From Membranipora membranacea (lineage: Eukaryota; Bryozoa; Gymnolaemata; Cheilostomatida; Membraniporidae): 60,000 nucleotides of DNA. The position numbers and the translations under genes are program-made. This document shows positions 45,501-57,500 of this stretch, piece by piece. The notes under the pieces were generated by a model. That model was not told the origin of the DNA, searched no databases, and saw only the letters and a list, made by a program, of their open reading frames with translations. The first letter of the stretch is position 1, and every line of letters starts with the position of its first letter. The DNA lies in assembly GCA_914767715.1 (NCBI GenBank), contig OU612072.1, positions 9,116,001 through 9,176,000 on the forward strand. Direction: 5' to 3'.

Positions 45501-48500
45501 TACCGAATGGGTAGCAAGGTGGCAGGGTGGCAGGGTGGCAGGGTGGCAGGGTGGCAGGGTGGCAGGGTGGCAGGGCGGCAGAGCGGCAGGGCGGCAGGGC
45601 GGCAGGGCGGCAGGGCGGCAGGGCGGCAGGGCGGCAGGGCGGCAGGGCGGCAGGGTGGCACGGTGGCAGGGTGGCAGGGTGGTTGGGATTCGAGTTTCTC
45701 AATCTGAGAGTTGAAACTCCGTATCCCGGTAACTACCCATGCTGCTGGTGGAAGTGAGCTCTTCATACATTACCCTAGTTTGTCTACCTTAACCATAAAG
45801 TTATTATATACCCTAGAGTGGATAATGCAGTGCTAAAAACGTCCTACCTAATTATTGCGGGATCGATGACACAACACAATCTAGTTGTGCATGGCGAGTG
45901 CCTGTATCATAAAACTTATCATTGAAATATGCGTATTGGGCAGGGAAATTCAGATGTTTAAAGCGCTTTTAGCCATTTTTTCGGAAAATTGTTCATGTGA
46001 CACAATGTACATCACTTGCAGGTATTTTTCCTCTCAATTCCATGACGCAACGAAACCTGGTTGTGCATGGATAGTGCATGAATCATTGACTGTATCATCG
46101 AAAAAAGTAGAATTGGACTTACAATTTAAGTTTGTGGAGAACTTATAGCCATTTTATCAGAGAATTTCACATGTAACACCATTTACATCACCTGCAGGTA
46201 TTTTCTCTTCCAGTCAGTTTAACATTTTCTTCTTCTCCCAATAAAATAAACCAAATATCAACCGCAAACACATGAGCTTTAGTCACAATGACAGGGCTAG
46301 CTTTTTTCTGCCACTTGCCAGGCATTTCGCTGTGTCCTTTCTCTCTAACTAAAATGTTGGACACTCAGTCATTTTATTTTATCTGTTCAGTTCCATCTAC
46401 TGATGATGGTTTGTGATAACATGGGTAAAAGTAGAAAATACCTGCAAGCGATCCACATAGTGTCGAATAAATTTTTTTCCGGAAAATGGCTATAAGCGCT
46501 CTTAAAATCTAAATTTCTATGCCCAATACATATATTCTCAATGATAAGTTATGCGCTGTGTCATTGATTTCGCAATAATTAAGTAGGACAAACAATGACA
46601 CCATTTTTGTACACGTTGTCCACTCTAGAGTATATAATAACTCAATGACCTTTACCTTGTACAAGGGTGCACTTAATTGATGTGATAAATCTTGTTCCAT
46701 ATACTGTTCATATTAAGGTTTGTACTTACTTCTGTTCATGATAGTGTACCTAAATGGAGCAGATATCTCTTTGCCGTATCTACCAATGTTCCGTAATGTA
46801 ATTTTAAAAGAATCTTGTCCCTTGAAGAAATATTTTCTATCAAACAAATCCAGGAACTCTAGAAATACAGAAGATATTGAGAACACATAAAGAGCTGTCA
46901 CGTTGATCATCTTACTAACAGTTGCACGTTAAAAATTGGTCCAAATCAAGGCATATTGATGATCAACTTGATGGTGAAAGATGAAACAGGCAACACAAAC
47001 ACCAAATCACAAAAACCAAATTTGTTCACAACATTTCTAGATATATGTGATCACATTTGACCAGCTAAGTGTTTGATTGATTTATGAGAAGTGCATTCTA
47101 CCTTCTTTGTTCGGATTCCTTGTATTTGTAATGCATTTATCTCCCCCTGTTGTAGGACATACCTTCACCTCAGTGGTATTTATAAAGTTTAGTTCATTAA
47201 ACCAAAGCAGCTTTGATCCAACGACTCTAGGAGAAGGTTTCGCTATGGTTACATCAGCTGCAAAGATTGAATGATATTATATGTGTGCATTAACTCCGAG
47301 TCATTTATGTTGTTTCAAGTAAACACGGCAGAGTTTTCGAACCTGATGATGAAAAACATGGTTTGACCACGATATCCAAAAAGAAAGATGATATTGTTAT
47401 GCTGTGGGATTCAAATAATTTGTATAATAGAAACAAAATAGGTGTGAGTTCCGATACGATTAAAATGAGTGTAGGTGAGATAATCCAAATACAAATAAAC
47501 AGGATGAGAGATCAAAGCTGTTTTTGTTTTGTTTTTGGGAATATGTGCGGAATATTATAAGAAGAATTGGAAGACACAATAGATAAAAGACTACACAAAG
47601 ATCAATGTATCAGCATGGAATTTTTAAATAACGTTTACTTCGTGTTTTATGTAATGTAATATGATATTTATTGTGAATGAATTTTGTGTTTGATTAATCG
47701 GACTGTAATTTGGAGTTGTTCACTCCTTGTCTGAAATCCCAAATAATAAAATATCCTCCAAATTTCTGTTTTAGAATCCGCGATATGTATGGTTCAAGTA
47801 GTGCAAATGCAATGGTAGCAGATCTGGACTTATAATTGCTGATAATTCGGTTATTAAAGAGAGACTTCAAAAACACAACTGAACTGTTGATCAACAATAC
47901 CTCAGCAGTAAGTAGAGCTACTATCGTACAATGTGCGCTAGCCTCAACTACTGAGCACTGGTTTAGTTTTGAGTTTGGTGCAATTCTCGGTGGAATTGCT
48001 CAAGGATTTATTTTAAACAATAATAACAAAATATAAATATGGTTCTATTCGTCAGGCAATAAATCAATCAATAATTTCACAATAATATCTTGGCATTTAT
48101 CATTTAGTCATAAAAATACATAAACATTCAAAATCTTTATAATAAGATCTTACCCTCGGTGCAGATGACCTCGAATTCAGTGTGATATTCAGTGTGATAT
48201 CTCTGTGTATTTAAACTATGTTAGACTGGGTTCCTCGCTGTGAGTCGCGGTATTTGTATCTCTCTATATCTAAGCTATGTTAGACTGGGTTCCTGGCTGT
48301 GAATCGCGGTATTTGTATCTCTATATATCTAAGCTATGTTAGACTGGGCTCCTCGCTGTGAATCGCGGTATTTGTATCTCTTATATCTAAGCTATGTTAG
48401 ACTGGGTTCCTCGCTGTGAATCGCGGTATATGTATCTCTTATATCTAAGCTATGTTAGACTGGGTTCCTCGCTGTGAATCGCGGTATATGTATCTCTGTA

Positions 48501-51500
48501 TATCTAAGCTATGTTAGACTGGGTTCCTCGCTAAGAATCGCGGTATTTGTATCTCTATATATCTAAGCTATGTTAGACTGGGTTCCTTGCTGTGAATTGC
48601 GGTATTTGTATCTCTGTGTATCTTGCCAAAAGCTCTGTTGGCTGAATGTGTGTAAAAGTTTTTAGACAATTTTCCTCTCTGTAGATGTGCCTCCTTGGGC
48701 TGACTGAATCAGATAATTCTCTGATTAAATCTGTAATGCTGTACGTCGTGAACCCGCTCTCTGGCGCTGACTGAATTGTTGTCTTCTTAGTTGAAGAATA
48801 GGCCATCTGGGCTGAGTAAATCAGATAGTTATCTGATTAAATGTGTAATGCCGTATGTCGTGAACCCGCCTCCTGGCGCTGACTGAATCAGATAATTCTC
48901 TGATTAAATGTGAAATGCTGTATGTCGTGAACCCGCCTCCTGGCGCTGACTGAATTTGTTATCTTCTTGCTGAAGAATAGGCCTCCTTGGGCTGAGTGAA
49001 TCAGATAATTCTCTGATTAAATGAGTAATGCTGCACGTCGTGAACCCGCCTCCTGGTGCTGACTGATTTTACAAGTGTCCATCAGGCTTTTATAGTGCTG
49101 GTTTGTTGTCCTGTTATTGTGCAACGTTTGCATTTACAGGCGTAAAGGTGTTAACCTTGTTATTTGTTTTAGCCTCAATTTCGTCATTACTACTCTCTTT
49201 GATTTGTTGTTTTGTCAGTTTTAATTATCTAGCTGTCAAAACATGGTTAGTCTGTCCTTTGCTTGACCTTCCCTCATTTTTGTTTCGGTCATTTTTAGAT
49301 AATTCATGGTGTCAAGTGCACCTGTTTATCCATGGTGTACTCTGTTGGTTTCCCGGTTTTGCAATCTTTCCAGGGTTGTTTTGAAGATCTTTTGTGACTT
49401 CTATTGCTCGTTATTTTCAAATAGCTTATGGTGTCAACTGCACTAGTTTTCTATGGTGCAATATTTTGGTTTTCTAATTCCGCAATCTTTCCAGGGTTGA
49501 TTCACGTGCCCAAAGATCTTGTGACTCTGCGGTTATTTTGAGGATGTTTTGTAACTTCTATTGTTTTCCCGTTGTGTGATTCTCCACAGGTTGTTTCACG
49601 TGCCCAGATTTCTCATGGCCCTGTGATTATGTTTTGTTATATTTCAATCCGTCCTCAGTGTATTATTCCCTCTATTTACTACAATATTACTATTTCCCAT
49701 CACCATATAGCCTGTGTCTAGATAAATTTCAATAATGATAACCTATGATGTTTGAGCTTTAACCCTACACTGAAATGTTTAAGTATGTTTCTGTTGGGTC
49801 TTAGTTTAAGCTCTTAGTAATAATTGAATTTAAACTAACTTTGCTTTGTTTTGTTTTACAGATTATGTGGGGTTACTGGTGATTTCCTGTCTGTACAGCA
49901 TGCTGGGTTAAATCTCAATCCATACTCTACTACAATATCGCCCTGACTCGATTTCATATCTATAACTCTAAAGTCCTTGGTTCTCCTATCATCAATTCGA
50001 AGTCAGCGAACAAGCAACGAAGCTCTCACAACAAGCAGGTCAAGCCTATAATAATCACGCCGAAACAGATCACCATAGCTATTCAAATTGACAACATGTG
50101 GATGACAATGGAACTTATGAGAAAAAAAATATAATCAGAAACCAGTGCAATTTGTGTTATAATGTCTGGTGACCTAGAGTTCACCCTTAGTCTTAGCTTT
50201 TGACTTTTGCAAGCTCATTGTTTTTTCTCCGCTTTTTGAAACCAGTCACCGATAATGGGTGCAAAGGTAATTAGTTTTGACAAGTGTCATATTTTTATGG
50301 GAGTTCTAATCCAGCTTATGAGTGGTTATCAATTTTTATGGTTTCGGTCCAGGGTCTGGTACAGAAATGTGTTGGTTGAATATTAACACGTTATTTATTG
50401 GTCTGAGTCTTTATATGATATGTGATTGACCTTTAGTTTTGTACTGTCGCACTTATTAATAATAAATCATTTGAGAATAAGGATACTTCAATACCATGTT
50501 GTGTAAGTGATCGTTGCACATTCGGAAGAAAATATGGCTGCTCTTATACACTAAGGTAATTATAAAACATGATGTTCTTTATGATGATTACATAAGAAAA
50601 TGTCATTCTGACAAATGCTTATCATTTCGCTGTATATTGTCTTACAAATCATAACATACGTGACATACATGACCAAATTTTAGCAGCCTCAGTCGATAAG
50701 AAAATGTACCTAGTTACATTACTGAGGGGTAATGGGCGTTACTTTCCATTATTGAGAGAAATCCTAGTCCTACTAAAAGAGCAAACTTACAGTCAAGCTG
50801 CAGCCATAAAGGGAACGCTTTTCCTCCTCTGTTGGCCGATAGGGCAGCAAGCTCATCGCCATTCAAAGCAATACAGGATAGGTTTGCCTGAAAGTATTAT
50901 ATCAATCGGTGCAGTGACATAATTATTAATATTAAAAACAATTGAAAAGGGAGAGAGAGATAATGGGGATAAAGTCTCCATGGGGACTTCGAAACTTAAA
51001 GTTCCAGTACGAATACTCAGTACTCGAAACCAGAAAAAATATATTTACTTATTTATAGAGGCTGGCTTGAAAGTATACAACTAACAGATAGTTAAACGCA
51101 ACTTGTATATGTATTGATAGGACAGGATGACTTGTCAGCAATTTTCTACGGCTGAAGTGTTCTCTTAATGTACCATCTTTATGATTAAAGTGGCCTTTCT
51201 AGTGGTAAAAAGGCCTTAGGAATGTTCTCCTTGACATGTTTGGTTTTTGTGCATTGTTTATCCACAAGGGCACTTACAGCCAGTCCTTTGATTTTATTTT
51301 ATGACTATTTGAACGATGGGAGGTGAGGGTGTGAGATCGAGGCCATTTGATTCTTCCTGAGATCTTGGTTGAGAATACCAGTTCCAACACCAAGGTCATG
51401 GGATTAGCAAGCCTGTTTTGACAACCCTTCCCCCCAATAACAAATCTCGCCAATAAATTAAGGATTAAGGATTTAGGATTGTAAATTGGAAATCTAAAGA

Positions 51501-54500
51501 TTTTAGGTTACTTTCTACCCTATTTCAAGAGGGACAACTCTTCTTCTTGACAGTTTGATGCCAAAGTCAACAAACTTTGTTCCCCCCTCCCCAACCAACA
51601 GAGCTTGTCGAGACAGGCTAGGGTTGAGCCATCAGTGCAGATAGAAATCTGAAAATTTGCTGAGGCACAGTAGGCCTTAGCCAGCCTTTCCTTGTGAGTA
51701 TTTGGGTTGCTAGATAAAATCTCACTGTGTTTGTTAACATTTTGTTGGTCGATAAGATCAGGCATTCGATAAACAATATTACTGTGACAATCGATGTTTG
51801 AAGTTAAAACGACATTGCTGCAAACCAGGCTATTTACTGAGTTCATAGCAGACTACTATGCTTTGACATCCAGGGGTAATGTTGTACAGAATCTGGAAGA
51901 GCTGAAGGTGGCCCTTCCACAGTGCCCTGCACACCAAACTGATATCATTGACATCACTTTTTGATAAAGATTGAATATGAAGTTTAGTCTTAATTTTTAA
52001 GATTACAGGAAACATGTTATTCAGACATACCCATTCAGATTTGTAATTGACCTCGTAGTTGGGTACTTCATGGTCATATTCTTCTGCTGTCATCCCGAAT
52101 GCACTCCATCTTTTGGTAGATTCACTAGAATCATGCTGATAGTCGGACTGTTGTGGATCATAGACATGAAGCTTACCATCGTTTGTCAATAATATCAGCA
52201 TATCATATTTCCAGTAAGACATTCCAACTATAGAATCTACAAGTAAGACTGTTACAAATCAGCAAAGGTTTCATTTGATTAAAGGTGTGTTTGAAAATTG
52301 ACTGAAGCATGTCATAATTATGCTAGCAGCGTCACTAAATTATAATTATATAATTATAATAAAATAATTAAATTATAATAATTATAAGTTTTTTGTTTAA
52401 TAATGTATTACAGCTTATCATTCAGATCAGTAACAGTAATCTGACTCACCCCTATGTGTTGGTATTTTGTTTTTCACACCTCTGTCCAAGGGTTGTATAA
52501 CATCTGAAAGAAAAACAGGCATGTGAGTGCTTTAATAATGAAGACATTTTCACATAATATGAACCTCATGCACACTGTATGTAATGTATCTTTATTATTT
52601 AAAGGGGTGATTGAGAGATAAATAGCTGGCCTGCCTGCAGTAAAAATTGTTAATAAAAATGCTGATGTCTAAAACTGTATATGACTGAATAAAAGTGTAT
52701 ATTTCAGAATACTGACTACCTTTTGAATATTTAAAATTTGACTCCCTAAAAGCCCCTATAGTACCCAGCAGCCCCTATATCAAGCGATTTTGCTTGATGG
52801 GATTCTATTCATCATAAACCCTTGCATTCAACAAAAAAACGCGGAATCTATTTTCCAATAAAAAAATGTGTCACAGTCACAGAATGTAGGGATATGTAAG
52901 AAATCAAAAACATTGAGATTCTTCTTCCATCTTGTACAGAATTTTGTGAGCTTTCTAATCAAGTATAATTTGAATTCCTAGCGCAATTTGATTTGAAATC
53001 AGAGCCAAAAGGTGTAGAGCCCTTCGGGGAAATGTACCATTTATGGTCTATATGGGAAACAAGCTTCAAGGTTTTCAATTTATCAGTTAAACTATCACTC
53101 ATTCAATCAATCTAGCTAATAATTGGATGGCTTCTGTTCATTTTTTAACCAATCTGATTGCAGATTCTGAAAAATCACATTTTATCGGTTCTAGTAGATG
53201 GTTTCCTAGAAATAAGGAATATGGAATAACAAGTTTTCATATCACCAATAGGATAATCCCTGCACATCTCTGCTTTCTGAGACTGTGACACAAATTCTTT
53301 GCCTCACTGAAAAAAAACAAATAATGAGCGGTCGAGTACAGCATGACCCAATATTCAATTCAAACATGGAGCATAATATTGATGGTAGAAATTGATGGTG
53401 ATGAGAAAACTATCCTACCACTTTTCTTAACATTTTATTTTACCTTGCAATCTTGGCAATTACCCTTTAAATATATACACTTCTTTATTCAGCAGCCAAT
53501 ATCATCCTAGACAGATGTTTATCGAAGAAAAAATTGGGGGATAAAAAGGCGGGAAAAAATGATAAGATGTTTCTTCGACTTTAAGCTAATCATACAAAAG
53601 TAATAACACTGTTGCTACACAATTCGTAGCCGACAAAGATTAAATGCTTGAAGGGTCAGTCCGATTCCAATGTGGATATATTACCCCAGTAAATCTAATA
53701 TTGTGAGTTCAAAGGGCAAAAAAAGGTTTAAAAAATTTAAATTGTGGAAATTAGCGTTTGAATTTAGGATCATAGTGGTCATAGCGGAGGCAATAAACCA
53801 CTAGGATCCACTATGATCCAAATTTCCAGACTTTGCAACAGTTTTACTGCAATTAGGTTCATATGACCTTAGGAATTTTCAGCCTTAGGTGAGATCTTGA
53901 AAAACCATACCAAACATGGCCTAGTGAGACTATCACTATACCTTGGTGGCAAAAATAACTTTTATTCAGGAAATATGCTTCTCACCCTATTGGCTATGAT
54001 CAAACCAAGGGGCACTCCTTGGTCAGAGTGTCCCTGCCAATGGCTGATTAGTGCCAGTTTCAGTTTTGGAAGCTTGCTGCATACACAGTTCAGGAGGTCG
54101 TTGTTGGCCTCACATCTAGGATGCATTCTAGTTTTCTAGGATGTATCACATTCTCATTATGAGGATTCGGGACTACTTGCGTCCCTCTTAAGGGGCAGCT
54201 CAACCTTCTGTTCATACTACACAGCAAGAAAAGATCCAATATCAACAAATCGAAAGAATTTTTCATGTGGGCGCTAATAGAAAAACTGTTTCCTGTTGAG
54301 TGATAATTTTTAGCTTGAAAGATTGGTAGCGTACCAATGCACACTTGTACATTCACCGTTTCGGACATGTTTATGTAGGTTTTGAAAGTTCTGAAACCAC
54401 ATTTTGTTCACTGTGCTATACTTGTTGGCTGCATTATGTGACAATATGCCACATGATGCTGGGTAGCTACATTATAACCACTGCAATCAGAACGAAACAG

Positions 54501-57500
54501 TACACTGGAAACATGCTGTTTTCTTGCATTTCTGCAGGGCAAGCCACTGGAATATCAATGTTAATGATCGAGGCTGATTCAAAACAGGTTCTCGAGGCCA
54601 CATAAGGCACACAAGCCAAGCGCTCTCCTTAAGAGTAATGTTCCATACTACAATTTCATTAGTGAGAGGGTATACTTGGTTGGGTACTTATTTTGAACCG
54701 TTATACCTCTACATTATCATTTCGATGGTAGATATACCACTTGACTCAATGTTACACATTTAAGAGGCAGTTAACTGATTTGTTCATGAAGTTGCAGTCA
54801 TCCAGAGTTTCAATTCTTTTTGTTGTTGAAAAATTCTACTATAGACGGCTAATATTTAACTCTCCCATGAATTATATGTCCAATATTATAGATTATGGAT
54901 ATGGTTTGGTGACAGAGCCTTACAAATAAGTCTCACTGCAGGGATTTTTGACTGAATCCGAATTCACCAACATGAAAGCCACTCACTCAAAGTAAATTCA
55001 TTGATTTCTCTGGAGATTATGGCATTCACTGGTACTTTGGTGACTAGATGGCCTCCCCCTCCCCAGAGAGTGAAGTAAACTGCTGATTCTCCAGCTTCAA
55101 AAAAGAGTCTCGTTTGGATAGCTTTGATAGCCCCATCTTCTTTTTCCAGTTTGATCTCCGTTCCTGTCACACTAGAGTCATTGATTTGAACCTACGTCAA
55201 AACAGTTAATTATCGATACAATGATTGTAGACGCAGAAGGTTCCAATGTTATTCAATGCAATAAACTTCACAAATGAATATTAGCATAGCAGATCATAAA
55301 AAACTTTACTGACTTTGCGCCAGATGTAAAGTGTAAGTCACCATATGAAACTGATAACGCGGATTTTACATATACCAAAAATTGACATTCAACGGCTGTG
55401 GATAACTAACTTCAATTTTGCTTAGCTCTATTGGCTAGTGTGCCAGGTAACCTGGTTAAACGCACCTAGGTTATGAATCTCAACCAAAAAAGTACCCTAA
55501 AATAGTATCCTCAAATAACTTAGCGTTAGTTTTTAATCATTCTTATCCAGTGAAGTATTTCATAACAGTTCTAGTTATTGAGTGCAGGGCCGTAGAGAAA
55601 AATGGTAGGGAAGGCAAATGTTCAAGGCAAGTCTGAAGCATCAACAGTAAGCTCCTCCCTAAGAAGTTTGAGGCATGTATTAAGCAAATGGAAATTCTAG
55701 AGGAGCCGATTGTGGCATGGAATATTCAATTCTAGAATCTTTAGGCCATTCTATTGAGCATTCTAGGGGAGGCAGAGCGTCCCTGCCTCCCCTAGAATTA
55801 CGGGCCTGGAATGGGGGAAAGCTGCTGACGGCCAAATTCAAACGAAAGGTAGAATAGCAGATCGGTTGTTTACCCATCTGGAATTTTGAACTTCTTCAAA
55901 ACATACTTACAAAAACGATTATCCACTTAATTCCTGCTTTCATCATAAGGAAGAGTCGACCACTGTGGTAGCTTATACTCGTGATCAGAGTTTCCTTCCT
56001 TACAATAATCTTAGTGATTGCTCCTGTTATACTTGCATACCCTGTGAATTTATAGCAATATTTAAGCAATATTGAGATTAACTACCAGGTACTGGATTCT
56101 ATAAGCTACTAATAATCTGAGAGTTGTAGGTCCAAATCCCCGTCACTACCCATGCGGCTAAAGGAGATGAACTCTCCTGACAATAGCCTAGCTTGCCCAC
56201 CCTTACCTTGTACAAGGGTGTGCTCACTAGATATGTTGATCTTAGTTAATTAATGTAAGCATATTCTCATTGGCCCTAAAAGGGCACTGGATAGCAATAA
56301 AGTCTATATTATTATCATTAGTATTATTATTATTATTATTGCAGTAATGAAATTTGGGTTCCATTATGTGTGGAACATGCAATAAAACCTTCGATGATAA
56401 AGCTATGTTGATTGTGTGTGGATGATACAGTATCAAACGAAATGATAACCCTCTTCCAATTAATATCTTCATACAATAATTCAGCCTTTCATACTTGAAT
56501 GTGTCGTCGCTGGAGTTATTGCATCTTTACATGAACCAATGTACTTCTGAAGTTTTTCGTTAGAAGATAGATAGACACAATCTGTTGTCAATAGGAAGAA
56601 TCTTGCCAACACACTATCTGCATTGTCACCACAATCTTCGATCTTCATCAGTCCTTGATTAGGGCCTTTTCCCATCACGTTGTACTTATTTTGATAACCT
56701 GTTACAAGGAAAAACAAGGCACATACATTTCGGAAGAAAGTAAAAAAATTTATTTAGCCATAAAAAAGCAAGAATTAAGCAATTTCTGCATTGTTACAAA
56801 ATTGTCTTTATTCCTGAATAAGTTTCATGTGTATTCTCCTCTTTGCTATAGCCAAGGCTGACAGGAGTGGTTTAAAACCGCAAGTCTGTCGCTGTCTGAA
56901 GACTGAGAAATAAAGGTGCCTTTAGGGTACAGCCGCCATATTCGGCGCCAAGTTGCTCTCAGATTGTAGGCAGGTTGGAACATACCTGGGGTGTCAATTG
57001 AGCTCAGTAGTCGGTAGACTGCAGTGGGATTCAAACCCTTGCGCATTAGAGGGCAGGCGCTCTAACCAATTGAGATTCCTCCTTTTCCTAGTTGATGATG
57101 GGGTGTTTTAATTAGTCCAAAGAAGATATGATTGCTATTGAATGCGCATTTCCGACCAGTAGGAGGCTAATATCATACTCAGAATCCCCTGAATAATTTG
57201 AATTGCAGTGAGTCGCATTGGAGGTCTTTGAAAAGGGCTGTTCTAGTTTGTTCACTCACTTGTGGTCTCTGACAAATACAGCTTGAATAACTTCTGACCA
57301 TCTTCACTGATGCCAACAAAAGAGTCTGAATCATATGCTGTCAAACTTCGCCACGCGTTTATACCTCTGTCTCGAACATCATCGGGGGTAATGCTCGAAG
57401 CATTAACTTTAATACTGCATCTTTCTACTTTTTCGCCGTTTGACCCTGGCCTGACTCCCCTGAAAAAATAATTAAATCCCTATCACCTCAGATATACCCT

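Noticed and set aside
45323-45766. Long Pro/Cys-rich and Gly/Arg-rich open frames on both strands
   Set aside because: Artefacts of the 8-bp minisatellite, which is open in every frame.
47694-47897. Minus-strand frame with ATIAFALLEPYISRI as an extra gene B exon
   Set aside because: No donor in a usable phase; exons 8 and 9 already join in phase without it.
48192-49065. Regular repeats that could suggest a CRISPR array
   Set aside because: The 59-bp units are directly adjacent with no unique spacers, and the genome is eukaryotic. They are tandem repeats.
51520-51846. 108-codon minus-strand open frame after gene B exon 7
   Set aside because: No splice sites fitting the gene model, no motif, and no gene A counterpart in view.
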